A stretch of DNA of 64,000 nucleotides, from NCBI GenBank assembly GCA_933228675.1, contig OW121740.1, forward strand, positions 56,979,000-57,042,999. Reading direction: 5' to 3'. The stretch comes from Stomorhina lunata (lineage: Eukaryota; Arthropoda; Insecta; Diptera; Rhiniidae). A model generated the notes under the pieces. It saw only the letters and a list, made by a program, of their open reading frames with translations. It was not told the origin of the DNA and searched no databases. Below are positions 54,275-64,000 of this stretch, one piece after another. Positions within the stretch are counted from its first letter, which is position 1. Each line of letters starts with the position of its first letter. The position numbers and the translations under genes are program-made.

Positions 54275-56002
54275 ACAGGTCAACAGCAAAAATGTGCTCG
54301 AGTAACCACTATATACATTTGATGTATCATGGCTACCTTAGTACAAAAATGGTAAAATTTTAAATTCTATGGCAAGATTTTTTTTAAACATTTTTTTTTT
54401 TTAAATTGCAATATTTTTAGACGTTATTTCAAATAATTAATTATAACCCAAAAACTACTAGTCCGATATTATTAAAATAAAATCAGAAAAATTAAGATTT
54501 ACATAGCCTTTAATTCGCCTATATATAGCGTTTCAATCGGATCAATAGTATCGGAGTTATAATAAAAAACTTATGAAAAAAATATATTTTTTACGTAAAA
54601 ATGGCAAAAATTTTCGTTTTAAAAAAAATATGAAAAATCGAAAACGGCAAAAAACTTTCAGATTTGTTATTTTATCGGATAGCGACATATAATAGCAATA
54701 AAATGAGATATTGACCATAAAAATCGATTGATTTTTTTCGAATTTATTCACAATTTAGTGAATTCGCTCATTTTCACAAAATTTTAGTTTTTTGCTTGAT
54801 ATACGCATTATAGCGGGTTTTCAAATGTATGTAAAAAATAAATTTTCCAATTTTAAGGGGTGCATGTCGGATTATTGAGTTTTGGTGAGAAACTTCCACC
54901 CACAAAATTTTAGTCGAATTGGACAACGTTAACACGTAGTGCATAGGCCCAAATCTGAAAAATAGCGTTTTAATCGAAAAAAATTGTCAAATTTTCAGTT
55001 TTTGCAAAATTAAAGCTATTTATTCCCCCTTTTGCAAAAAAGTGGATCCTGGTCCTTAGGGCAAACACAATGAGATTTCCAATAAGCTACATATCTTTAA
55101 AATCGGTTAAGCAGTTTTCGAGTTACTACAATTTGCACTGGCCATTACATGTCCTTGAGGACTTGCCGAAGGCAATTGACCAAAAAATTTGACTAAGTCA
55201 AATCGATGGAATAGATCGAAAGTGTATTTCATTGTTTTATTCATGTATTTTATTTTATATTTTATTTTTTAAATTTATTACAACATATAAAATAAGGAAA
55301 TAAATAAATATTATAAACTACAAACTTTAGAATTTTCTTTTATCACATTTTCTATTATTGAATAACGAAGTGTTGCTCTGAATACTCTGGCAAAAATCTG
55401 CCATCATGTGTGCATCCCAGCGACCCTGGTATCTTTCCTTCATTGTCCGAGTATCTGGGTAAAATCGTTCGCCCTGTTCCCCACTTAAGTCTCCTAGATT
55501 TTCAGGAAAACGATCTAAGTGACTGTGAAGGTAATGTAACTTGATGCTTGATTTTTATGGTCGATATCTCATTTTGTTGCTATTATATGTCGCTATGCGA
55601 TAAAATAATAAATCTGGAAGTTTTTTGCCGTGTTCTATTTTTCATGATTTTTTTAAAACGAAAATTTTTGCCATTTTTACGTATATTTTTTTCTTAAGTT
55701 TTTTATTATAACTCCGATACTATTGATCCGATTGACGAATATATAGACGAATTAAAGGCTATGTAAATCTTAATTTTTCTGATTTTATTTTAATAATATC
55801 GGACTAGTAGTTTTTGAGTTATCATTAATTATTTGAAGAAACGTCTAAAAAAAATTGCAAATTAAAAAAAATTTTTTTTAAAAAAAATCTTGCCATAGAA
55901 TTTAAAAATTTTACCATTTTTGTACAAAGGTAGTCATGATACATCAAAATTGTATAGTGGTTTTAAGAGCACATGAAATTTTTTTTATTTTGTTGTGCTG
56001 TG
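54275..56002. mobile_element. Long-TIR foldback element
   Basis: Arms of about 450 bp (about 54275-54735 and 55545-56002) are inverted copies. Examples: AACCACTATATACATTTGAT against the complement of ATCAAAATTGTATAGTGGTT, and CTACTAGTCCGATATTATT against its complement. A central 800 bp holds a coding remnant (55327-55542). Exact ends and target duplication are not clear. Confidence 0.75.
55327..55542 (-). pseudogene. Remnant of an uncharacterised arthropod ORF family
   Basis: An uninterrupted frame of about 70 codons enters from the right arm side with 'LHSHLDRFPENLGDLSGEQG', then 'TMKERYQGRWDAHMMADFC', and ends KRKF-stop at 55327. I recognise the HSHLD.FPEN..G..S.E.GERF...Y..MERRYQG.W...MMADYCW-type signature as the C-terminal end of a protein widespread in arthropod and other invertebrate genomes, usually unannotated. 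A function is not known to me. Its position between long inverted repeats suggests a transposon protein. Confidence 0.6.
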
Positions 56003-56750
56003 TTATTAGCAAATTTGAAATCAAAATATGTAAAATTTTGACTTTCAAATATAGTAACTAAATAGGATTTACTGTATAATTTAAGTCATATATGATGTTT
56101 TCTTTTTTCATTTTGCTTTGTATATACATATATTATTCGCAAGAACCCTTGATTTACTTAACTTCGGCTCTATACTTGAAGTTTGCCTTTTCATCATCCT
56201 TTTTTGTCGACTGCCCATTTTGAAAAGAATGTCTTTATTTTTAAAGTTTAAAACATGTCATCATCAGATTTGAAAGTGTTTCAGCAAAAAATAATAAACC
56301 CAAAAACAAAACATTTAATATTTGAAAAACAAAAAAAAAATAATTTCGAATTCCTTAAGCTGCCGACATGCTGTCTGTCACGCTATATTATCAATCACGT
56401 AGCATCAGTTTTGTTACAATTTTTAGTCGAAATTCTTTTTAATTCATTGACTTAAAAAATGAATGACAAAATCCAAAATTATAACGACTCAGCAAAACAC
56501 TGCAAATATCAAGTGGAACCGGTTAAAGTTTTGTTTTAATAATAATGACTTTTAATTGTTTTAAAAGGTTTGACCCTATGAAACTCTAATGGAACCAACT
56601 GAACGGGTGTAATTATATGAATAAATCAAAGTGAATCAGAAGAGATATGATTACAGAAATATAAAAAAACTGTAGAAAGTACATTTTGAGTTACCTAAGA
56701 TCTCTGAGATTTTGTAGACTTTAATATACAGGACAAATATACATTATATT
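56003..56750. other. Unassigned
   Basis: No gene seen; the 66-codon frame at 56255 has no features. Confidence 0.3.
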
Positions 56751-56920
56751 TGAGTAGCCGCGGAACAAAAGGTTTTTTTTTTATTTGACATTATTCAAAA
56801 TTTTATAAGTTAGCTATTTATCTATTACAGTTTATCACTTGCTTTTAAAAGATTTGAACCTAAACATTACAAAAAAATGTATAAATTTGCATAGATAACC
56901 TTTTGTTCCGCGGTTCCTCA
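56751..56920. mobile_element. Small MITE with CCGCGGAACAAAAGGTT ends
   Basis: TGAGTAGCCGCGGAACAAAAG at the left is matched by the complement of the right end (TGAGGAACCGCGGAACAAAAG). It is about 170 bp and AT-rich inside. The target duplication is not certain. Confidence 0.65.
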
Positions 56921-57119
56921 TTTAATTTAATTTCAGTAAAATTGCTTTCTGGGTAAGCACAAAACAGTAGTTTAAATATTACATACATAGTACCTGGTTG
57001 ACCGAGACTTGCTCGGAACTTTATGATAAGCATTTTGAGGCTAATTTTAAAGTTTTTATATATTTTATTTTATAAAGTGCTAAAATAAATTTATTTTATT
57101 TATTTTGTCCGACCAACAC
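56921..57119. other. Unassigned
   Basis: Nothing recognised, though GACCGAGACTTGCTCGG could be the outer edge of the satellite. Confidence 0.3.
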
Positions 57120-57775
57120 ATAGTTTGCATAGTTTACAGTTTAACTCATTTTAATAATTTTGGAAATTATTCATACCAACAGAAACCTCGGTCGACTCAT
57201 GCGCAACAACTTTGCTAAAGATTATAGTCTGATCAAATACACAGTTTACGATTTAATTCACTTTGAGTAATTTTCTGTGGCGCCACCTGTCGGACTTTGC
57301 CCATTCCAATTCATAAACCTTCTTCGGCTTATCCGTAACAACTTTGCTGAAGATTATAGCATGATTAAATGTACAGCTTATGATTAAATTGACTTTGAGT
57401 AAATTTCAGTGGCGCCACCTGTCGAAATTTCTTCATATCAACTAAGAAACCTTCGTCGGCTCATGTGCAACAACTTTGCTAAAGATTGTAGCATGATTAA
57501 ATGTACAGATTACGATTAAATTGACTTTGAGTAAGTTTCTGTAGCGCCACCTGTCGGAAATTAGTCATACCATCTAAAAAGCCTTCGCCGGCTCATGCGC
57601 TACAACTTTGCTAAAGATCATAGCATGATCAAATGTACAGTATACGATTTAATTCATTTTTGGTAATTTTCAGTGGCGCCATCTGTCGGAAATTAGTCTT
57701 ATCAACTTAAAAACCTTCGCCGGCTTATCCGCAACATCTTCGCTAAAGAGCATAACATGATCAAATTCACAGTTT
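57120..57775. repeat. 132-bp tandem satellite, about five units
   Basis: The word CAACAACTTTGCTAAAGAT recurs with its TTTGCT/TTCGCT core at 57211, 57343, 57475, 57607 and 57739, exactly 132 bp apart. Each unit also contains GTGGCGCCACCTGTCGG and ACCTTCGTCGGCTCATGCGC variants. The first and last units are partial. No conserved frame. Confidence 0.9.
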
Positions 57776-57784
57776 ACTATTCTA

Positions 57785-58470
57785 TAAAGAACATTCATTT
57801 GTTTAAAATAATACAAATTTTTTCCCCTTTTTATTCCCCAATTTCTAAAAGTTTTATATGCATATTTGGTACTTTTTTGGTGCCAATTGAATTCGGTACA
57901 TTTTTTTAAAACGCATTTAACATAATGTTTAATGTTCCTATTCATATTACTTTGGAGATGTTAAGTTATCATTTTATCCCTTTTTTACCCATTTTGGCTC
58001 CAAAATCAAAAAAGTACCAAATACGTGTTTCATGTTTCTTTTACATCTATTGATTGTAGTACCAAGTTTCTTTCTATATTATTTAGTTTAAAATATAAGA
58101 GTGGGTTAAAAAGGAGCGAAAAAAACTATTTTCACCCTTTTTTACCCCCTATCGGGCATAGTTTCAAAAAAGTACCAAACACCTGTCCGCTTATTTTCAT
58201 AGCTGTTTAAAACGTAGTTTCAATTTTGTTTCTATACCTATTACTTTAGGAGATATAGCGTTTTCGATTTTTTCCCCTTTTTACCCGTTTTTACCCTCTT
58301 AGAGGCAAAAGTTCCAAAAGTCCCTTCTTCTTCGACCTATACATCAAAAAAGATACCCACTGTCCAAATTTTATCAAAATCGTTAGAGCCGTTTTCGAGA
58401 TAGCCATTCTATATATATATATATACATATATACAATTATTGCTCGTTTAAGAATATAAGATATAGTTTT
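57785..58470 (+). repeat. Repeat F copy 2
   Basis: Inverse orientation of 23650-24217. CAAAAAAGTACCAAA blocks lie at about 58006 and 58163. It ends in TTTTCGAGATAGCC, a (TA)n run and CAATTATTGCTCGTTTAAG. It abuts the 132-bp satellite. Confidence 0.7.
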
Positions 58471-59022
58471 TATACAATAAATTATTTACTTATTTATTAC
58501 TTATTCATTTTCAAACCTATAAAATCATGTTAACAAATTGAAATAGATCAAAGTTTTTATGACATTTCATATGCAAAAATTATGAAAAGCTAATAAAAAT
58601 AATACGAAATATTTTTTTATTTTGTGATGGTTGCCTTTAATGTTACGAGATTGGCTGATCTTAGTCCTAATTACTCTGATCGTTTTGACATTCGAACGCA
58701 CATAACTAGAACAAGTACGCAATTGCTTTCAGGTAGGAGGCCAACATAAGCGGTATGCCGCACGGTGGTATTTTTCCATACATCGAAGTGCAAAAAATAG
58801 ATAAAAAATTGCATACTTGCTTAGTTTTATAGGTGAAAAAATGGACCCCCATTTTTGTCACCTTTTTTCTTCTAAATGTACAAGTCACAGTTCTTAAGAG
58901 AATTTGATTAAATTCTATACACGTCTATTAATTAATTTAAAAAAGAGGTACCTGCCTTGCACCTTAATTTTGGTTAAAATTCCCTTGACCATTTGAGCTA
59001 CCTGCTTTGGACCCCCATTTTT
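58471..59022. other. Unassigned; flank repeat
   Basis: About 58900-59000 (ACACGTCTATTA..., GAGGTACCTGCCTTG) resembles 59846-59930 on the other side of the DINE, so the DINE lies in a locally duplicated low-copy repeat. Confidence 0.4.
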
Positions 59023-59785
59023 ATACCCTTCACCACCGTAGGTGGAAAGGGTATTATAAGTTTGTGCTGACGTATGTAACGCAGAGAAAAATTTGTCTTA
59101 GACCTACCTTTTAGTATACCAATAGACTTAGAATCACTTTCTGAGTCGGTTTTGCGATGTCAGTCCGTCCGTCTGGCTGGACCCCCATGCAAACCATGTA
59201 ATCAAACTACAGGTCGCAGTTCTTAAGTTAATTTAATGAAATTTGGTACAGATAATTTTACGATAGTGGGAAAATCGGTCTATTATTTATGGTACCTCCC
59301 ATAGGTTCCACTTCCCGGAATTGATATTTTGGCCACAAAAATTAATACTTTTTATTGAAATTTAAAACATATACCGCTTATGTAAACCAAAATTACTGTA
59401 CCAAATTTCGCTGAAATCGGTATACATAGCCCATATACAAACTCTTCTGTCAAAATGCACTAAATGAGACAAAATTCAGTAAAACGCTCGTAAATGAGAA
59501 GATAATGAGAAATTTAAGTTTATTTTTGGCATACATAATTTTTTGTAAACTGTAATCAATTTTCCAAATTTCGAGATAATCGATCCACATTTAACCCTAG
59601 CTCTCATATAAGTCCAAATGACGAAAACAGCATAAATATATAAGTTTTGAGAAAGTGTTTGTATAAAGGCAAAATTTAGTAAATATGTATTTGTCTTTAT
59701 AGAGCATATAGAGCATCTTTGACCTTTGTGGTGAAGGGTATCGTATAGTCGAGCTTGACCGACTATATCACTTTTTTATGTGTTT
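59023..59785 (+). mobile_element. DINE-1-like Helentron, near full length
   Basis: 5' palindrome ACCCTTCACCACCGTAGG (59030), 'tgtgctgacgtatgtaacgca', GTCCGTCCGTCTGGCTGG microsatellite (59163), body, then 'gtggtgaagggtatcgtat', hairpin AGTCGAGCTTGACCGACT and CACTTTTTTATG. Noncoding. Confidence 0.8.
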
Positions 59786-60906
59786 CACTTATTTTTGTTC
59801 TCAGTGTATAAACCAGAATTCTCAACGAAATTCGATGGATTCGGCACACGTCTATTAGTTGACCAAAAAAGAGCTCGTCTAAGTTTGGTTGAAATTCGTC
59901 GACTCCTGGGTGACCTGCCTTGGACTAACACTTAAATGCAACTTGACTTAAAAGTTACGCCTAAACGACTACAACACAATTTTGTAGAGCTTTTTTTAAA
60001 TTTCTGATATCTCCTAAACTATGTACGAGATTAAGGTATTTTCTTCTGCAGACTTAATTTTAAGATGCAGAACCTTGGTCTGCATCTTAAATAAATCGAC
60101 ATCAAGGTTAATGCTGTAAAAATATATTTGATGCATTTCCTACTGAATTTGATGAAGAATTTCATTACTTTTCATTTTAAAACATTAAGAGCTTTTCAAT
60201 ACTTTTTTTTAATACATGATATAACTTTATCTAGATTATTCTCAATAGGACTACTTCATTCGATTTTTCAAAAGCTGTGGTCAAAAATGGCTTTTCGCAG
60301 CAGAAATATCATAGTTCGACGCATTATGTAGTTAAAAACTTGAACTAAGTAACTAGTTATTATTGGGGTATTAAGCTGACTACAGTAGGGTGGAGCGATA
60401 CCCTACATCCCAAGATGAACTGAAAAAATGTATTTTCTAGGTCAAAGTCCTGAGGTGGTGCACAGGACATTTATTTCTAGGGCCTATTTGTATGAGAAAA
60501 AAAGATTTTTTTTGGTTTTAGCGAAATTTCAACCAATCAAAATCCTTCTTTGCAAAAAAAGATAATAGGATGTAGAAGATAACTTAAACAGCTTTTCTTA
60601 GAGTCATAAAAACCCAAAATGTCATGCTATTTGTCTTCTTTTCATGCCAAAGGATATGCAAAATAATTATTTTTAGAACAATTATGTTGTTGGGACTAAA
60701 ACGACCCATGATTTTGTTGTCCAAAATTAAAATAATTTTCATAATAGTCGGGGTCATGTCCTCAACGGACATGCGGAGTAAATTAATTATTTTTTGTTTT
60801 AGTTTTGATAAAAATCGCCACTAGATTCGCAACATTGAAAAATTTAAATTTTGACCTCGATGAAAAAGTACTAGGCTTACCCAATTTCAAAAAAGGTTTT
60901 ATTATA
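59786..60906. other. Unassigned; one hairpin
   Basis: No gene. A 13-bp perfect hairpin TTTAAGATGCAGA / TCTGCATCTTAAA lies at 60059-60091 with a 7-bp loop. Short frames at 60.1-60.8 kb have no features. Confidence 0.35.
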
Positions 60907-62208
60907 TCGGGTGGTTAAATTTCAAAGGCCGATGTTGATTTTGAATAAAACACAAACTATTCAGGAAATTATTGTAATTTTATTTTATTATGATATATTG
61001 GTATTACTCAATTATGTATGGAACAAAATATCGGCCAAATGGGCGCCGCAACCACGGCGGCACACCTCCATCCGATTGTCCAAATTTTCGATGACCTTGA
61101 GGCATAATGGAGGTTCTATGCCGTTAATGTGACGAATTATCTCATCCTTTGGCTCTTGAATTGTTGCTGGCTTATCGACGTAAACCTTTTCTTCCAAATA
61201 ACCCGAAAGAAAAAAGTCCAACGGTGTCAAATCACATAATCTTGACGGCCAATTGACATCGCCATTACGTGAGATAACACGGCCATTGAATTTGTTGCGA
61301 AAAAGAGCCACTGTTTCGTTAGCTGTGTGGCAAGTGGCACCGTCCTGCTGAAACCACATATCGTCCACATCCATATCTTCCAATTCGGGCCATAAAAAGT
61401 TAGTTTTCATCTCACGATAGCGAACACCATTCACAGTAACTGCCTGATCGGCCTCATTTTGGAAAAAATACGGCCCGATGATGCCGCCAGCCCATAAACC
61501 GCACCAACAGTCACTCTTTGTGGGTGCATTGGCTTTTCGACAATCACTCTTGGATTCCCATTCGCCCAAATGCGGCAATTCTGTTTATTGACAAATCCAC
61601 TGAGGTGAAAATGTGCCTCATCACTAAAGATGATTTTCTTCGAAAATTGATCATCCACTGTTGCCATTTCTTGCCACCATTCTGTCCATTCACGACGTTT
61701 CTAATGGTCAAGAGCCTTTAGTTCTTGAGCCAATTGCACCTTGTAAGCGTGTAAATGCAAGTCTTTATGCATAATTTTCATCAACGACGAGCGTGAGAGG
61801 TGCAATTGTTGGGCACGACGACGAGTTGAGGTGGACGGCTCTTCAGCCACACTATCGCGAACAGCAGCAATATTTTCTGCACTACGAGCTATACGAGCAT
61901 GCACTGGTGTTCTCACATCTCCTACAGACCCGGTTTGCCCGAATTTTTCCACGATTTTTGCGATTGTGCGCTCATTTGGACGATCAAATTGACCAAAAAA
62001 ATCACGAAGTGCACGATATGCATTTTGATTTTAACGCCTATTTTCATAATAAGTCTAGATAACTTTAACACGTTGTTGGATTGTGTATCTCTCCATGGTT
62101 CAAATTGAGTAAGTCTGAAATAGAGAAATGTCAAATAAAATTCGGAAAAAAACTAGGCGTTTAGGTGTGGTCACATTCAACATCGGCCCTTACAATTTAA
62201 CCACCCTT
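60907..62208 (-). mobile_element. Mariner DD41D (rosa-like), copy 2
   Basis: 1,302 bp, flanked by TA (60905-60906, 62209-62210). Termini match those of the 11.8-kb copy (GGGTGGTTAAATTTCAAAGG at the left). The transposase is broken. Confidence 0.92.
61012..62096 (-). pseudogene. Mariner DD41D transposase, several stops
   Basis: Starts MERYTIQQRVKVI, then a TAG replaces Gln14 and a TAA replaces Ser22 of the intact copy. The readable part 61701-61952 ends at a TAG after ALDH. Frame 61431-61667 carries 'KIIFSDEAHFHLSGF'. A one-base deletion near 61505 shifts to 61012-61578 with 'WFQQDGATCHTA' and 'CDLTPLDFFLSGYL'. All three Asp are still encoded in their respective frames. It retains the IMHK residues missing from the open copy. 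Confidence 0.9.
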
Positions 62209-62221
62209 TATATACATTCAT

Positions 62222-62385
62222 CATAGGGGATGTTCACATATTTCGTAACGCTCTTAGGGTGGAGGGCGCTATGACTTTTGTTACGGCGGAGAAAAATTTG
62301 TATGCGTTTTTCTATTAAAATGTGTTACACAGGTGGGAGGGAGTTAAAAATCTGCGAAAATAGCGTTACGTAATATATAATGATG
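62222..62385. mobile_element. Possible MITE (GTAACGC inverted ends)
   Basis: TCATCATAGGGGATGTTC...TTTCGTAACGCT on the left against AGCGTTACGTAAT...ATGATGA on the right. The GGGATGTTCA...CGTAACGC layout recalls common insect MITEs. The ends are imprecise. Confidence 0.4.
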
Positions 62386-62499
62386 AGGCAGATCAAAATT
62401 TAAAATTTACAATCTAATAAAATTATTACTTTTTTTTCATGTATTTCTTTGTAATTTCTATATTCTAAAGTAAATTTTTTGCTACATATCCTTAGGCAT

Positions 62500-62735
62500 T
62501 TTGAAAAGGACAGGAATTCTCTGGAAAAAATTGCAATAACTCCAAAACTAGTGGATCGATTTTTGGTTTTTATGACTGTAAGAAAAGCTGCTTTAGTTAT
62601 CTTCTATTTATTTTATATTTGTGCAAAGTAAACTATGTCAAATTTAATAAAATTGTATACCGAGAGGAATACCAAGAGGTGGGTTTCAGACTAATATTTC
62701 TACCAGTTACAACCATCAGACCCTTGAATTCACGA
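62500..62735 (+). repeat. Low-copy repeat fused to DINE-like 5' remnant
   Basis: The 'attgcaataactccaaaact' block matches 40.93 kb. Further on, 'ccaagaggtgggtttcagactaatatttctaccagtta' parallels the DINE 5' block near 14.38 kb. Confidence 0.45.
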
Positions 62736-63329
62736 GTTTCTGAAGGTTTCCGATTTTGCCAAGCAATAAAGCCACTTTTAATGATAAGTATTTATTTGTT
62801 TTCTCTAATCTCGAAACATAAAAGGCAGCCCTCGACTATAATCAGATTATTTATATCAAATATATTTATACGAGAACTTTACTTGGAATAAAAAATATGA
62901 TGTTTTAGTTGAGATACAAATAAATATAGAGTAAATTTTATTTAACGTTTTCTTTTTGGTTAAAAGGCAGTTATAAATCTTTTGACAGCTTGACAGTTGT
63001 AGAAATGTTGCATTTATTTCAATGTAAAAAATAAGAATAAAAAAAATTTACAAGTTTGCATGCACTGTGGGGGAAAATTAATTAAATTATAATATTGTTG
63101 TATGGTTTTATAAATCGATTGCTCAGAACAGAACGACAACGTGAAGCGATTTCCTCTAGCTCTCCTCATCTCCACAAATTCAGATTTATGTTAAGGCTCA
63201 TTTTTAGGAATATCAAAAATCAAATTTACATCATTGTTTGGGAGATATCACTGTTTGGGAGATATGATTGTTTATTTTTATCATAAGAAAGATTTTTATC
63301 TGGAAAAAACTCCAAAGTCCATTATGATA
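62736..63329. other. Unassigned
   Basis: Nothing recognised. Confidence 0.3.
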
Positions 63330-63334
63330 CCACG

Positions 63335-63365
63335 GAAGCTAGTGAAATAACATATCACTAGCTTC
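63335..63365. repeat. 11-bp perfect hairpin
   Basis: GAAGCTAGTGA and TCACTAGCTTC around a 9-bp loop at the 3' side of the LINE remnant. Confidence 0.5.
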
Positions 63366-64000
63366 GTCTGTTGAACCATTCCGAGCTTTTTAAAAAGCTC
63401 TTAAGACGCCATACATCAATACCAGCCAGAGCGGTCGCTTAAGAAAGCTAAACCGCTACTGTTCTGTAGGGCAGGGCAAGTTCATTGAAGATGTTTTATC
63501 GATTCAGTCTTCTCCTCGTCTCCACAGCTTCTGCAAAGGTCATTAGTGGTAACCTTTATCCTAATAACGGACACGAGCAATGAGACATCAGGTCTTGATA
63601 ATGACAGCAATCTGTGAAAGCATTGTCTATCCATTGACAGACGCTCTCCTATAATTTCCTAAAAAGTTAGATCTCTCTCGCAGTAGAACCTTGGAAGTGG
63701 CTAGAGGCATGCCCCCGGACTTCAGTTCAGCTGGAATCAGTAAGGTAGTCCCTTGTCTTGCAAGCTCGTCTGCTCTGCAATTCTCTGTAATATTCCTGTA
63801 GCCTATGATGGTAGCTTGTCTGTCAGAGAATATATTAGTTCCCACTGTTGTGAGAACATTATATCTCAGTCATTCTACTGCTTCTCTAAAGGCTATAATT
63901 TCAGCCTGAAAAACGCTACAATAATCAAGCAGTCTTCGTGATATATTTAGACATACAGCTTTTACAGTAGTCGGGGTCTACTCCAAAGCCCATTGATTGT
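63366..64000 (-). pseudogene. LINE RNase H and 3' coding end (I/Jockey type)
   Basis: Enters from the right edge. 'DYCSVFQAEIIAFREAVE*LRYN', 'TNIFSDRQATI' and 'ENCRADELARQGTT' are the RNase H blocks (Asp/Glu/Asp and the helix motif). A TGA at 63868-63870 replaces the Trp of EWLRYN. Downstream 'DLCRSCGDEEKTESIKHL' and '*TCPALQN' are the terminal Cys-rich blocks. The open part is 63627-63845. Frameshifts follow towards 63366. The N-terminal part lies outside the window. Confidence 0.8.

Noticed and set aside
1..64000. CRISPR array or bacterial operon structure
   Set aside because: The sequence is eukaryotic; tandem arrays here have no spacers of unique sequence and no cas-like genes.

Overview
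The window looks like transposon-dominated, very AT-rich chromosomal DNA from a higher fly (Diptera, probably a calyptrate or relative). Three things point there: DINE-1-like Helentron repeats carrying the GTCCGTCC microsatellite and a CTTTCTTACTTGTT-type 3' end, rosa-like (DD41D) mariner elements, and RTE, Jockey and I-type LINE remnants. I find no complete host protein gene. The only candidate host sequence is a CA-rich, ATG-poor, exon-like stretch at about 35.69-36.15 kb that ends in a good splice donor. No functional tRNA, rRNA or CRISPR locus is visible.

Layout. 0-7.7 kb: a tRNA-headed SINE with 13-bp target duplications, DINE fragments, a duplicated repeat block, and a Penelope-like terminal repeat (local name E) holding a hammerhead ribozyme and interrupted by a TIR element (D). 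7.8-11.1 kb: a 1.27-kb TIR element (A) with a 73-nt tRNA-like module, then a 1.04-kb hAT carrying LINE debris. 11.8-13.1 kb: a DD41D mariner with an uninterrupted 358-residue transposase. 13.7-18.3 kb: DINE, SINE and E copies and a piggyBac-like element. 19.5-23.4 kb: a mariner fragment next to a Tc1-like gene split by a 2.9-kb hAT. 23.6-28 kb: satellite-like repeats, a LINE 3' end broken by a SINE, and a second D. 28.7-33.6 kb: an RTE LINE, LINE tails and a second mariner lineage. 34.5-35.3 kb: two abutting inverted repeats. 37-43.2 kb: hAT MITE, A2, piggyBac MITE and two Tc1 remnants. 44.7-48 kb: a second RTE copy and further LINE pieces. 48.4-53.2 kb: an alternating repeat, two nested A copies and an inverted 21-bp minisatellite. 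53.3-64 kb: a divergent Helentron-like repeat, a foldback element, a 132-bp satellite, a DINE, a dead mariner copy and an I/Jockey-type LINE RNase H region.

The elements share no pathway; they form a nested insertion record. The order of events can be read from target duplications: D into E, hAT into Tc1, hAT into repeat H, A into A, DINE into Tc1. The most notable item is the hammerhead motif at 5995-6057, with eroded relatives in two further copies. Next is the A family, a TIR element whose copies carry both a tRNA(Ala)-like sequence and the 3' end of a LINE.
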